A stretch of 64,000 nucleotides of DNA from Carallia brachiata (GCA_021464245.1 JADCRB010000025.1:444659-508658), one strand, 5' to 3'. Positions 12,020-24,652 are shown, numbered from the stretch's first letter. Notes: generated by a model not told the origin, from the sequence alone. Translations and numbers: made by a program.

Positions 12020-12620
12020 CTACTGCTTGGTGTTTTTGCTCCGTTCTGCATGTTTGGCTGCAACCTGTTCTTCAGACAATGGTAGATAGTAGATCCGTGG
12101 AGTTGCCTTTGTCTTGCGAAAGAGGTCATCCAAAGTGACAATCGGTGGATCTTGTTTTTCCGGAAGTGGAGGTGGTGGTAGATGAGGAAGTCGTTCCTTG
12201 GCCAGTGTCGGACTAGAGAGTGGTGGTGGAGGAGGAAGAGAGGGTGGGGGTGGAAGATGCTGCCTGGAAACCTGCTGGTGGGAAGAGGGCTGGGGCTGCA
12301 GAGCAGGAGCAGCAGCAGCAGTAGCACGAGTGACAGGAGTAGTTGGAGACAGTGGAGGAGCCTCCAGCCGCATTTTGACATCCTGTTGGTCAACAAACTC
12401 TGCAACCAGAAGGCGCCCACCATTGGGTGGCCATTGAAGGTTGTACACAGCATTCCGTGTCTCTATTGCTTCCTCTACAGAAGAATACTGCATCAAGAAA
12501 AAAAATTCTGATATTAAATAGTGATTCCTAGTAAGGACAGTGATCACAAGAACACATGCACATCCAAAGCCATTATAGTTCCCACGGAAAAGAATCGGAT
12601 GGACTTTGGTACCTCGGAGA

Positions 12621-12661
<41 letters not shown>

Positions 12662-15624
12662 ACAGTGACATAACAATGGGTTTTGATCTGGTCCATCCAG
12701 AAACTGGTCACAGTCCCAGTTTTACCCAGAAGTTCTTGCACAGCTTTTAGAGTAAAAGGACGCAGGAAATGATCAATGCGGAGTGAGTCAGTGGGAGATT
12801 TTTGTGATGATGGAACTGCAAAATAAGAACAGAGCAATAACCTGTTAGATAGTAAATCAGCTGTTACTGAACTTGCTGATTTTAAAGAACCATATCTCAC
12901 CAATACGCTCCTTCGGCGCTTCTTCAGTAACGGAATCGTCGGATTGGGAGAAGTTGAGTCTGAAAGAAGGCTGAGATGCATCTCCGGTTGTGGTGGTAGG
13001 TGTGAGATTGGAGCTTTGTGCGTCAAGAGCCTTCAGACCTTCAGAATTCCATCTGCGCTGTCTCTTCAAAGGCTCAGTGGTCACAGCAGCTTCTTGACCT
13101 GCAAAACAGATCCAATCCCATGCAAAACAAAGCCAAGAATTCACTTGTCATAGAAAATCAAATACCACGTCATTTACATCATAATGTTTTCAAAAGCTTT
13201 AAAGACATCAACAGATGTAATTCATGAGCAGAAAATCATCCAAATAGTCAGCAATATAGGTATTGCAGAATAATCAACTCAGCACAATTAAATCCATCAA
13301 TAAGGGGCAAAATGCAGAATCACATGGCAATGGTTTTATCAGAACACAGAAGTTCCAGTGGCCTTTGTCCTTAAAGCTACAATATCATGTGGATCTTGCT
13401 TCCAAAATACAGGCATGCATATTGCACAGACCAGGACTTACCACTAAGCCATAATTAAACAAACACTAAAACACTGAAGTCAAGGTAGGCCACACAAAAT
13501 TAAAGATGTACTCCAATTCAAGCCCCTCTCACATGGTTCAGATCACTTAAAACTGAACCAAATTGCATAATTGTTTACCACAAAATACTGCATTAATAAG
13601 GGAAATGACTCCAGCAAGTGACCATATGGCTTCACCTCAGCTTAGATTACATGAATTCATGTGAAAGGAGGTATTATTCTTCCAATTGGTATTCTAAACT
13701 AAGCTCTGCAGTACACAGATCTGGATGAGAAAACCGGAGATAGTGCCTTCTGTTTGTTTATATCTTCAGAAACCATTCAGAGCACAACATGACTTAAGCA
13801 ATCAAAATAAAGAAACCAACTCAGCTAAAGAAAAGGCAAGAAAAAGTAAATAGAACAAATGACCAAAATAGTGACAACAGAACTCGATCAAGGAAATGAG
13901 GTGTCATCAAGACACTGCAAACTCGTCTTTTCCAAAGGTGGCAAACACCTAGTCATAACAAGCATGGCAATCACCACAATACCAAAAATAGCCCCAAAAC
14001 ACTCAAACAGAGTAATCTCTAGCCACAAAAGGAAAAAAAGACACAGAAAAAATCCCACAAAGAGCACCTATCACTAGCATGGCCTACAACTCCACATGTT
14101 CTTTAAAAACATCTAATACAGAAGAAAATTGGAAAAAAAAAAACCACAATTGGAAGGATGGCATTTAACTTTCAGAGGAACAATAACCAAAGAAAAACCA
14201 CAGTGATACAATTAGCACGTCATAACTAAATAATTCATGTCGCAACAGATTAGTAAAGATTTTAGCAGCAGACAAATGTGAAAAAAAAAAAAAAAAAACA
14301 TTTTAGATGGCTATTTAGAACCTGTAGACTCATAAATGCAAAGCTCACCATTAAGCTTTCTTTTCTCAGATGGCACAGACATGCGGTTCTTATCCTGAGT
14401 ATGTTTTTCCTTTTGCTGAGCAGGTAAGTCATTTCCCACAATATCAACAAGATTTTCCTGCTTCACAGCAGTCACTTCTTCTTTCTTTGTCCTATCTCCC
14501 AAGTCATCAGCATCATACTTCGAATCAACTTGCTTACTCTCCAGAACATCATCCTCCATAGAGTCATCACCAGAACTTCTATCTAAATTCAATTTTTCTG
14601 AATATCCCATTTCCACAGTATCATTTTTCTTGCTCACATCTGCATTTGTAGCATTGCTGTCATCTTTCTCTTCAACAGATGCCTTCCTCTCTTGTGGCTG
14701 TTCCACATCCATTGGATGTGATTCACCACCAACTGGGACAACATTACTGGATAATGGTTCCACAATCTCTGGTTTAACAACATCTAGCTCTAATTTGACA
14801 TTATCAGCAATTATATTATCCTTAAGTTCAATCATTTCATTAATTGATAGAGAATCAGTAGAAATAGAATCAGATTTTACTTGAAACCCTAAGTTAGGGC
14901 TGACCTCAGATACCTGGTTTTCTGGAGCAGATGAGTCAAGCATGACATCCTTTGAAGGCTTCAAATCCCCATTCTCCAGCTGAGACTTTGAATCCTCATG
15001 ATCCAGTTGGCTCATTGGAGTTTCAATCTCCAGCTGGGCCTTTAAATCTTCATTCTCCAGCTGGGGATTCAACTCCTCGCTCCCCATCTGGATACTTGAA
15101 TTTTCACCGACCTCTTGTTTTTCACAATTTAGTCCATCATCCCCAACCAAAACAACTTCAGATACCACACTCTCAGCAGTTGTAATGCTAGTCTCAATTG
15201 AAGTTGCATTAACAGTAAGCTTTTCCGCTGAAGAAGAATTAGCACTTACTATGGTCCCTTCTTCAAATTCTCCTTCACCAAAGGTTTCCACACTATTGTT
15301 AATATCAAACGGAACTGTAAAATTATCCACCTTCTCGTTTTTGTTAGCAGCATCAACCAAAACATCTTGAGCTGTCTGAGTAACAATGGATATAGTGTCT
15401 GCTTTATTCTCATCAAGTGCAGGCTGAGAATCCAAATGAGGACCATTATCTGCTTCTTTCATGGCATTTTCCCTCTCAATGCGCAGTGCTTCATCCAAGC
15501 GTTTTATCAGATCGTCCTTCAAACCCTTAATTGTCAACTTCCGCCTTTTCAGCTCCTCTTTTAACTCTGCAACTTTCCACTGATCTATAGGTCGATTGTC
15601 AAGAACTGGGTACCGTGAAGACAT
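12020..15624 (-). CDS. ACINUS: ACINUS (SAP/RRM protein), copy 1
   Basis: Encodes the plant form of ACINUS, a nuclear protein of the ASAP/PSAP complexes (with RNPS1/SR45 and SAP18) that accompany the exon junction complex and affect splicing and transcription. Coding exons on the minus strand: 14349-15624, 12901-13098, 12664-12815, 12020-12487, total 2094 bp, 697 aa. All four join in frame with GT-AG introns (phases 1, 1, 0). ATG 15624 is chosen because MSSRYPVLDNRPIDQWKV matches the family N-terminus; upstream TTG is not a start. Domains: SAP motif about residues 7-45 (WKVAELKEELKRR...IKRL); long acidic middle with repeated QLENEDLK-type units (about 180-230); RRM-like fold about 495-570 (LRIDHFLRPFT...HCYVT); proline-rich stretch; C-terminal RNPS1-binding motif around FRKTKATPRIYYLPLSEEQ. 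A 5' UTR exon ends at donor 16440, and the coding exon begins near 15652. Poly-A and transcription start are not fixed. Confidence 0.93.
12624..12656. repeat. (GA)n microsatellite in ACINUS copy 1 intron
   Basis: A 33-bp GA run lies just inside the last intron (12488-12663), a few bases after the donor at 12663. On the transcribed strand it is a CT tract. Copy 2 has two such runs. Confidence 0.95.
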
Positions 15625-16439
15625 CTTTTCCAATTAAAATAACTACACAACCCTGTATTGAGCACAAATTTTCATTTTTATTGGAAGAAAACTGAGAAAA
15701 CACATCATGATATTGCAATATCCACGGAAAAGAACTTCTCTAAAATGATGTTACATAGAGAAACAAGAGTGAAAATACAACAGAATAGAATGTGACACAT
15801 CCTCAACAGACAGGAAAAAATAAAAAAAGATGTTTGGTGTGTAGAATAGGAGCCGAAAGTAAAATACAGCAATATTGCTCAACAATTTTAAGTTTCAAAA
15901 ATTGAGTGATGAAAATGACAATATTACTTGTGTGGTGCTATAGTTGGTTCGCTAGGAGGCTATAAAAGATTAAATTCTTACAGTGTTAAGACATTACATG
16001 ACTGAAAAACTGAAACGGTTTAAAATGAATACGAATTTAATCACACATTACAAAATGATTTCTTTTTTCTATTTTAGGCGCGAAAAAAAAGTTCCAAAAA
16101 AGCACAAAAAGAATCAAATGCCTAGTGTTCCCTAACAAATTATAGAAGGAAGAATAAAGAAAGAAAATACAAAATAAACTTTCATAGGATACATTAAACC
16201 CATCGAACAAAAAGAGAAAAAAAAAATTAATAAAAATAACACTTCATATAAAGGTTCAGAAATAAGAATAAAAGGGATCAAAACCTCGAATGCACCAAAT
16301 TAGAGTAAAAAATAACCAAAAAAAAAAAAAAGAAAACAAACCCTAAAACAATTCGAACATTGGCGAACACAGACGCTATTTGACAATGAATCAAAACATT
16401 CAAAGAGAGAAACCATACAGAAAATAAGGGATAACTCAC

Positions 16440-16790
16440 CGCAATAGTTGGCTTGGCGGCCTAAAGAAACACCAATGGCTGTCAATGCCGGAAAGTAGAA
16501 TCGCGCGAAACCCTAATTTCACCACGAAAGACCCACCGTTAGATATATCTAGAAGCCCAAACAATTAGAAAACACGCGCCCAATCCAAAGGAGTAATTCA
16601 GTCACTGCGCGGTTCAGGAAACGAAACTAGACAGCCGCAATTCGACTCAACGGAATCGGCTTGGCTTACTGAAACAAACAACAAGCAAAGCAAAAACAAA
16701 ATAAAACCAAACACACAGGCAGACGAGATTACAATTTGTAAAGGTTTCTACAAGCACGAATAATATTATATATAAAAAAAAAAGATTCCC
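16440..16790 (-). promoter_or_regulatory. ACINUS copy 1: 5' UTR exon and core promoter
   Basis: The minus strand has a good donor (G|GTGAGTTATCC) at 16440/16439 ending a noncoding first exon. A TATA-like run (TATATAATA) lies at about 16765-16775. Both features occur at matching places in copy 2 (donor 34522/34521; TATA about 34845-34858), which supports function. Between about 15652 and 16439 is the 5' UTR intron. Confidence 0.55.
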
Positions 16791-17361
16791 CTTTTTCTCT
16801 TTCTTTTTCTTTTTCTGGATATTTATTGTTCGTAACTTTCAGAAAAAAAGAAGAAGAGCAGCATGGATGTTTTGTTTTGTTTCGTTTGGTTTTTTTTTTT
16901 TTTTTTTTTTTGTCGTTTTGTTTTTCTATCAGCGTCCCATATCATTTCATATCATTCTCTCGTCTCTAGGGTTTTTGTAGTCGCTGGGTTGGGGCTGTTT
17001 TTATTTATTTATTTATTTATTTTTCAAATTCTTAAAAAAAATTAATGAGTTTGTTTAGATAATTTTAAAATATAAATAAATATAAATTGTTAGATAATTG
17101 AATTTATAAAAAAATTAATAAATTATTAAATATTATTAAATTAAATTGCATAACTAATTTAAAATTATATAAGAAACTCAGTCGAAACTTTGTCAACAAT
17201 AACAACAAAGATTTTTTTTTTTAGGAAACAACAAAGCATTTTACTAGATGATAAATGGTTTAAATGGATGAAAAACATTATATTTACTTATATCTCCTTA
17301 ATTTACAATCACATTGTTATACTCATTAAACTTTGGGTCATTTTCAAATTAAATTGTATGG
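16791..17361. other. Duplicated intergenic flank
   Basis: Upstream flank of ACINUS copy 1, still alignable to about 34860-35407 of copy 2. It holds a T-rich tract at 16883-16910 and no gene. Confidence 0.6.
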
Positions 17362-18576
17362 GTTCAAATCAAAATTGCATGGATATAGACACAGACATAA
17401 CGGACACAGATATGCTGACACGACAATTTTAAGAAAATTAGGATAGGAACATAGCATGCAAAAGTGTATTTAGAACAAATTCTCAGGGTACACTTTATAT
17501 GTACAAATACTATATATATATATATATATAATGAAAATAAGAAATTATATTAATTATTCTAAATAACAAACATTATAATTATAATATTATATTATTTTTT
17601 TTAATTTTTTATACAATGAAGATATTTTTTATATAAGTAATTATTTAGTCATTTTTTATACAACAAAGAAACCAAGTTTTTGAAAAAAAAAAAAGAATGA
17701 AGCAAGTTTGGAAGGAAATATATATATAAAAAAAAAACCAATTTTTGGGATAAAAAGCAAAAGAAAACAAATCAAAAAACATTTGACATGAAAATTCTGG
17801 AACTCGAGGCCTTGAGAAATTAGAGGGGAGCACAAACAAACAACACCACTAGACTAATCTCTAATTTCTTTGACTTTTTAGCTTACAAAAATCTATAATG
17901 TAAGAATCAGGGGTAAGGGGCCATGGGCCTTAACTAGATCTTCCCTTGACGATATGGATATATGTGTATATATATACTCGTATTTATATACATATATAAA
18001 TCTAAATATATATATATATATGCTTTTATATACACACATAAATTTAAATAAATATTATTTTTTAAAATATAATATAAATCATAAATTAAATTTTAGATTA
18101 AATTTAATTTTTGATGTTAAAGTAAATTTTATAATATTTTTTGAATATATCTAAGATTTTATAATATATACTAAATACTAACATAAGATAGTAATAGAAT
18201 TTAAAAAAATAAATCTTGCCTCTTATTGAAACAAAAAAAAAAAAGAATGAGGCTCGCCTATGTTGAGAGAAAAAAAAAGAAAAAAAAAAAAAAGGAGAAG
18301 AGGATGGTTTATCAATCATCTCACATGGCCCACAAGTCATCATTAATTTTTTTATTTTTTTTAAATTTTTTTCAAAACGTGTTTTAACTATCTCTGACAC
18401 ACCTCTTTCCTATATTTGACACGCGTGTCCGAATTTTTTTTTCAAATTTTTTTGTTTGACATTTTTTGATGTGTCCGACAAGTGTCTGAGGTGTGTTGGC
18501 ACGTATCTGTATCCGACGCGTGTTTGACACATCATAACGCTCTAAAATGGAGTGTTTGTGCATCTTAAGCTCAAAT
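17362..18576. mobile_element. hAT-like element with GACACR repeats, absent from copy 2
   Basis: An insertion of about 1.2 kb (17370-18568) interrupts the duplicated segment. Copy 2 reads straight through (GGGTTCAAATTGG at about 35406-35418). Flanks GTTCAAAT (17362-17369) and GCTCAAAT (18569-18576) form an 8-bp duplication with one mismatch. The left end has TGCATGGATATAGACACAGAC, the right end the inverse of ATGCACAAACACTC with CCGACGCGTGTTTGACAC, resembling the element at 51751-52335. The interior is very AT-rich, with TA runs, and has no coding capacity. Confidence 0.75.
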
Positions 18577-18754
18577 TGGGTTACAATCAATGTACAAATT
18601 AAATCTATACGATCAAAATAATTTTTTTTGAAGATTAACTTTCGCAAGAGTGATTAAAAGTATGAGCCTTTAATTGGGAGGTATAGGGTTCAAATCGTAG
18701 TCATTTCCTTCACCTATCCCCCTTCTTAACGTTGAATTATAATTGTCGTTAATG

Positions 18755-19165
18755 GAATAATTGGGAGCAAACGTGACGAAATTCACGTAACTTAGTTGGT
18801 ATTTTATGCTTATGTTGCAAAAATTATTCAAGTCCAAACAACATTTAATACCTACGTGATAGTGACTGACAAAGATTTTAACTTCAGACCGCAAAAATCA
18901 CTTAGTTCAGTCAACAAAGTTACCATATAAGTATTAAATGTTGTCTGAACTTGAACGAATTTTACCATGTAAACATACAATGCTAATAAAAATAGATGAA
19001 TTTCGTCATGCCAGCTATAAACTCATTAATAATGGCAATTTTATTGATCTATTCGTGTATTTTTTTTTTAATTTAATAACCTTATTTGGACTATTTTTTG
19101 TTATTAACTCAAATTTAGATTTTTCGATAGTTACTAATCTAATAATAAATTTATCTCATAATTAA
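18755..19165. repeat. Inverted repeat around 18910
   Basis: Sequence at about 18768-18865 (TTCACGTAACTTAGTTGG, TTGCAAAAATTATTCAAG, CAACATTTAATACC) recurs inverted at about 18930-19005 (ATTAAATGTTGTCTGAAC...GATGAATTTCGTCATG). The inverted arm continues to 19165 and matches 35512-35760 of the other duplicate in opposite orientation. So one dispersed repeat is present in both orientations, back to back, and could fold as a hairpin of roughly 100 bp arms. Confidence 0.65.
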
Positions 19166-19540
19166 AATGGTAGAATCTATAGGGCTGTTAGGCTCTTAGT
19201 CTATAGTTGGAATTAAGCAGAATAAGACATGAATAATTTTTTTTAAGTATGTAGAGGATATTGTAGTACCCATCATTGATCACGTATATGGCTTGGCTTT
19301 CCTTTTTGGTTTAGTTGTTAGGAAAAATGTGTAGTTGGTAAACCTTTGAAGTTTTGGCTAAAGAAAACAATATGTAAATGAGTTCTCTTAATGTATTGTT
19401 TCTATCTTTCTCTCTAGAAATAAGTAGACTTTTATTGCAAGTTTTTATTCATGATTGCTTTTTTTTTTTTGAGTGAATTTTTGATTGCTTTAGTGAATAT
19501 CTAGATAACATATTTAAGTCAACTTGTTCATGTAAGTATG
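19166..19540. other. Intergenic DNA
   Basis: No gene, repeat boundary or regulatory element is recognised. Confidence 0.5.
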
Positions 19541-20176
19541 TAGGGCTGAAAATGAGCTGAGTCGCTCATTAAGAATTTGGAGGCTTGAATTGATAAGGGC
19601 TTGTTTGAACTCATTTATTTAAGTAAACTAGCAATTCTCTAGTCTAATTTAGAAGCTCGTTTCATAAACCAGTCGAGCTTGACTTTGCTGAAGCTCAGCT
19701 CGTTAGAGCTCGTAAGTAGCTTGTTTAATGCGTTCGGTAAAGCTCGATAACATGCTCGATTAATGAATCATTTAAAGTTTATTTTATAGTATCGTTAATA
19801 GCTCATTTTAAAAATTATTTAGAAGCTTTATTAGACTCATTTATCTGAACCATTCAAGTGCCCTTAAAAATAAAACGTAGACTTGCACAAAAACATAATT
19901 TTTAAATATTTGTCACTTTTTTGACTTTCTACTTCGGAAGATTCTTGATATTTATCTAACTAACAAAATATCTAAACGAGCTTGAACCCAAACTTGAATT
20001 TGAGCTTACTATTGAGCTTTATTACGAGTCGAGTTAAGCCAATCCCGAGCTTTACCAATACTTTATCAAGTTGAGCTCCATCCTTGTTTTTTAAGCTCGT
20101 CTTTTATAAACTCTAAACCGAGCTAAGCTCGAACATATACAAGCTGAGGTCTTCTCTACTCATTTACAGCATTCTA
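19541..20176. mobile_element. hAT-like MITE with GAGCTCG subterminal repeats
   Basis: The left end begins TAGGGCTGAAAATGAGC and the right end is the inverse of TAGAATGCTGTAAATGAG. Subterminal regions are full of short AGCTCGAGCTT-type motifs, as in many hAT elements. Flanks TAAGTATG and TAAGTGAG share 6 of 8 bases, so the target duplication is decayed or slightly misplaced. No coding capacity. Confidence 0.6.
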
Positions 20177-20560
20177 AGTGAGGATGAGATTATTGAGGTT
20201 GAATCAGATAGTATATGACTAGAGAGAATTGAAGATCTTTTCATATCTTTAATTTAATGGAAGAAGAGGGGAAAATGATAACAAAAAAATAACTACCTTT
20301 TCCCTTAGTGCTTGGGGATTGCTTGGAATGAATTAAATAAAAGAATTGAATGCAATTGTACTTATTAGGACTCACATGAATTTTTTTATAATGAAGCCCC
20401 ATATCATCGACCATGTTTTAATTTCGTTAAATAAACTAGGTATCTTTGCTTTAGGGAATGCCTTATTTATTAAGTTCAAAATATCCCCAAATGCTGTAAT
20501 ACTAAGGCCATAGAGACATGAGACATTTCAAAAGATACAATCTAATGGTAAAAGAAAGAC
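20177..20560. other. Intergenic DNA
   Basis: AT-rich, no recognised gene. Confidence 0.45.
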
Positions 20561-20564
20561 TAAA

Positions 20565-20930
20565 AAATTCTTACAATCAGTATATAATTCTTATTGCCTT
20601 CTTCCAATAGTTTGTAGAAATTCTTAGCATCTACATTTAGCCCCTAATCATTTAATTTTTCCTTAACATCCTTGAAATTGTCATGTAAAACCCAACCTTC
20701 ATCATGGAAAGTCTATCTCGTGTATCCTTTTATAAAGCCTTGAAGAACTAAATATTCATAAACAACATTCCTACGGTACCAATAATGATTCATATATTTT
20801 TACAAGGGCAACATATTTTATCTCCAACTACAGTCTTAGCAAATGCATTATTCAGGAAGTCTTTCATTCAAGTATTTTGAACTCAATTTGTTAAAATGCA
20901 TCCAACTTCTATCTTCTATGTTCATGAATA
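20565..20930 (-). pseudogene. CACTA (En/Spm) transposase-associated domain remnant
   Basis: Minus strand from about 20925 reads EDRSWMHFNKLSSKYLN, then (frame-shifted) KICCPCKN, then VYEYLVLQGFIKGYTR and DNFKDVKEKLND...NFYKLLEEGN. This order matches the N-terminal domain of plant CACTA transposases: a conserved SWM start, a CPC zinc-binding patch, and a hydrophobic GFxxGYTxW helix. Several stops and frame changes make it a dead fragment. No CACTA termini were located. Confidence 0.65.
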
Positions 20931-21508
20931 AACTTAAACAAAACAAAAAAAGTTTAATATAGTTAGACAAAATACACAAAGCATTGCAGTTTAACTGGAG
21001 TATAATATAAACAAAAAGAAAACTTTTAAATGCAAACAAAAATCGAAATGGAGCATTAAACAAAATAGAATCAGCATTTTAAAATTATTAAAAAAAATCG
21101 GCTGCAAACATCAAGCCTTATTGAAGTGCTAAGCAAGCATTTGATTTTTAGCCATCAGCTATGTGGACCCAGTCCAAATGTAAAAGCCCTAATTAGTCTT
21201 ACCCCTACACAATCTGTTATTACAAAAAAAAAAGTACGAGTTCTAGATTGTTGGTTTAGGACATAATATATCTTGCAAGGGATAGTGTAACAACAACTTT
21301 TGTGTAGGCTTTAGTAATCATAAAAAGTCTTTTAAGTATTCTATCTTGTATAATTAGATTCCAACCTTAATTAGGGCTTAATGTTTTATGTACAAAACCC
21401 ATGAGATATATCATTAGTTATTTTCTCTTTCCTTTTTTTCTTGACACTTTTGCCATGAAAGAGTAGTAGTTACTTATATAGGGATGCCCCTTATTAAAAA
21501 TTTAGTCT
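20931..21508. other. Intergenic DNA
   Basis: No gene recognised. The reading frame at 20926-21063 is only an upstream extension of the transposase remnant. Confidence 0.4.
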
Positions 21509-21525
21509 AACATGCTTTGATACTA

Positions 21526-23402
21526 TATTAGAATTTAGTGTGCATAAAGCTCATATAACTTTGAGTCTTCCATTTTTAGGAAACTCAAAGAAATTTGGAG
21601 TCCCTTATTTTCGAGAAGCTCGAATTATCATTGATATCAACTTGTATAAATAGACAATAAAGATTGTCCATCTATCTAGAATTCCTAAAGAAAATCTATC
21701 TAAAGATCCTAAAGTTCATTGTCTATTCAATTATAAATATTATAAAGATCCTATTAAGAATTACAAAGGCAAAAAATTCTAGATTATTTATAGAGATCAT
21801 ATATTCCAAAGATCAAAGATCTTAAGGATTAAAAATTTATCTGCTGCAACAGATGGATCTATAAACAAATCAATAGACAATCCCATTGGGTTGATATCCA
21901 AGGCAAATTAGATGAACTGACAACTACAACAGAAGATCTAATAATCAAAGATCATAGGCTTCAACATTTCCCCGTAAGTTGGAGTATGAAGGTTATCAAT
22001 GCCCAAATTGCACAGAAGATCTAAAGATCGTAAACTTCAACATCCTCTTTTAAGTTGGAGTAGAATATCAAGAATGTCCAACTTGCATTGAATAAAGAGA
22101 AAATGGTCGTGTCATTTACCTATTCCAATTAGCTTCATCATTTTTCCTCTTAAAATTGTGGAGGTAATCAAACTGCAACAAATGGCTATTAGAGGCCTAG
22201 AACTTTTTGGTTCACAATAGCAAATATGAAGATGAATTTTGGTAATAAAATAAATGATGCATGTGCAACTCGATATTTTCCTTTTGAAGTAAAATGAAGA
22301 GATAGATGAATGTTAAAGCCAAAAATGCAGCTAAAAATGAAGGCTAGATTTGGAAATTAATTCTTTTAACATCTAAATGATATTAAGACAAAGAAATTAA
22401 TTTTTTAAACACTCAAATGTTGTTAGGACAAAGAGATGGGTGTATATTGGGTTTGATGTTGGGTTAACGTAGTTGAGTATGTCTTTCTAAATAGTTTATA
22501 TACCCTCTTTAAACAATTAACCAACAAATAAAGTGGAAAAGAAGAGGGATCTCAAGCAATATGAGATCTATTTTTCTTTCGGAGATGGAACTTGAAGGTG
22601 TAAGAGATCGATTTTCTTTGAAGTAGTGCACGCAAAGAGATGAAAGGGGACAACAAAAGACTCTACTATTGAAGAAGAAGCAGTGTTAGCCATTGTGCTA
22701 GTCTTGCAAACAATCGATTAGTAAGCCACTAGCTGAAATCACACTCTATGTGTTGGCTGATTTTACAAAATCAGGCAAAAATCATGAAGTAAGGGTTTTG
22801 AAAAAGACAAACCCTTTAGTACATAATATTTGGTAGCAGGAGAATAAGAAGAAAAAAAAAGTGTATAGGATTGATCATGTAACCATATTACTCTAATATC
22901 ATGTTAAATTTCAGAATTTAACATGCTCTAATACTATGTTAGAATTTAGAGTGCAGGAAACTCAAACAAACATTGAGTCTTCTATTTTTAGGAAGCTCAA
23001 ACACATTTGGAGTCCTTGACTTTTGGGAAGCTCAAATTTTTATTAATATCGACTTGTATAATTATACAACAAAGGAAGTCCATCTATTTATATATCCTCA
23101 AGAATATCTAACTATATGAAGATTCTAAAGATCACTATCTAATCAATTACAAAGATTATAGAGATTCTACATAGAATTACAAAGATTAAAGAGATACAAA
23201 AGATCAAAATGTTATGTTATTTATAGAGATCATATATTGCAAAGATCAAAATCCTAAAGATTAAAGATGTGTTTGCTGCAACATATGAATATATAAACAG
23301 ATTAGCAGAGAATCCCAACAAGCTAATGTCCTAGGTGAATAATGGACTGACAACGATAACAAAAGATCTAATGATCTAATGAGGACATCAGAAAAATTCA
23401 AC
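21526..23402 (-). mobile_element. Copia-type non-autonomous LTR element
   Basis: Two direct repeats of about 440-466 bp (21526-21966 and 22937-23402) flank about 970 bp. On the minus strand they start TGTTGAAGCC (left copy) and end near CTAAATTCTAACA (right copy), i.e. LTR-like TG...CA. Next to the right repeat, at 22925-22936, is the complement of a degenerate initiator-Met tRNA primer site (GCTCTAATACTA versus GCTCTGATACCA). Beside the left repeat is a purine-rich tract (AACTTACGGGGAAA) typical of copia 3' ends, duplicated about 75 bp away (about 22035-22060). No gag-pol is visible, so it is a TRIM/LARD-like derivative. Confidence 0.7.
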
Positions 23403-24559
23403 GTGTCCTCTTGCAATTGCATGATCATGCTATGTATGATGTGTTCTCTTTCTCTAACTATATCTTTTGGACTCATGAGAAAATTTTATGCAAAGAGTTT
23501 TATGATTGGATATTGAGTGACATTAGATAGAGAGAGTTTGAGGTTAGGATAGTTATGCTCCAATTGTGAGTTTTCGGGTCATTTCTATTTATATTGATGT
23601 CCTAGTAATTCCTAAGTATTATTGGTGTCTAAGTGGTGTCCTTATTACATAATATAATTAGTCGAAATTGATTTTTGTATAGAATTATGTTTTAAACTTT
23701 TTCATAAATTTTCCTGCCTTTAAAAGTGATTTTGACTTTGAATTCTATGTAAAGATGAATCTAAAATTGCAGGTAATGACAATGATGATAGAGTGTCTCT
23801 TTCTCCAAAGGGGACACTAGTGAACCTATTGCCAATGATGAGAAGTAGACATTCTTGGATAGTGTGCAATTTCACCTACTATTATTGGAATAGCATTCTT
23901 CACCTATCAGGTAGATCGAATCAATCAATCTCATCTTTGTTTTTTGTATTGAAGTGGATCCTATATATTGATACTTTCAAAGATTCCAATTGTTTTAATA
24001 TGTAAGAAAATATTTCCTTTCTTTATGAGAGGAAACTATTTATATGTTAAAATTTAAGTTAAAAACTTTATTTATATGTACACATTTTACGTGCTTCTAT
24101 CTTATCATACAATGCGCTATTAGTTTTTTTTTTTCCCTTGTCAGCCATTTGGTTGATCGAAACTCTTATGATGATTAACGTAATACATTTTTAAGATTAA
24201 AGTTCATATTTGTTATTTCTTTTCTATTTTATGATTTATTCTACAATTTTTACAAAGATTTTGAGTAATGAAGTAACCATTATTGCCATTTTATTTCGTT
24301 TATCACTATTTTTTCACTTATGTCTTTCAATAAATTTAGTTGAAAATCTTTTTCGGTTTTTCTTTTCTTTTTTGTAAGTAATTCCTTTCATTTGCATTGC
24401 TATCGTTGTTCTACTATAGGCCTTATTAGTTGTCAATAATATATGTATTTGTTCTCTAATGGTCTTATTATATGTAGGTTAGTTAGTTTCTTTGCATATG
24501 TTGGAATAACCATAGTAGTGCTTAATGTTTTTATGAAAAATTGTATATTGCTTCCAAAG
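23403..24559. other. Intergenic DNA
   Basis: No gene recognised; AT-rich with a T-run near 24124-24135. Confidence 0.45.
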
Positions 24560-24652
24560 TGCTAGGGCTCAATTAGTATTGTACTCATCTGCAAGGCTAG
24601 GTCAAGAGTTTGAGTCACAGTTCGAGTCAATTAACAAAAAAAAAAATTATAA
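24560..24652 (+). repeat. tRNA-derived SINE-like sequence with poly(A)
   Basis: A box A-like motif (GGGCTCAATTAGT) and a box B-like motif (GAGTTTGAGTC) are followed by a second GTTCGAGTC and an A-run. This order is that of a short tRNA-derived SINE. No target duplication was established. Confidence 0.4.

Larger units (their letters stand above)
10460..18930. repeat. Segmental duplication, copy 1
   Basis: This block aligns in the same orientation with 28980-35830 across intergenic DNA, the whole ACINUS gene with introns, its promoter and further flank. Similarity is very high through the gene and falls in the flanks. The left edge is near 10460. On the right, alignment is clear to about 17369, resumes at 18569 after an insertion, and becomes patchy after about 18620. 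Copy 1 carries insertions at 11027-11374 and 17370-18568 that copy 2 lacks. Confidence 0.9.

Noticed and set aside
12182..12511. Gly/Arg-rich plus-strand frames over the ACINUS last exon (also at 30312-30567)
   Set aside because: They are the antisense of the proline-rich ACINUS segment and lack any conserved domain.
15249..15446. Alternative reading frames inside the ACINUS large exon
   Set aside because: The 425-codon frame matching the SAP family accounts for the region in both copies.
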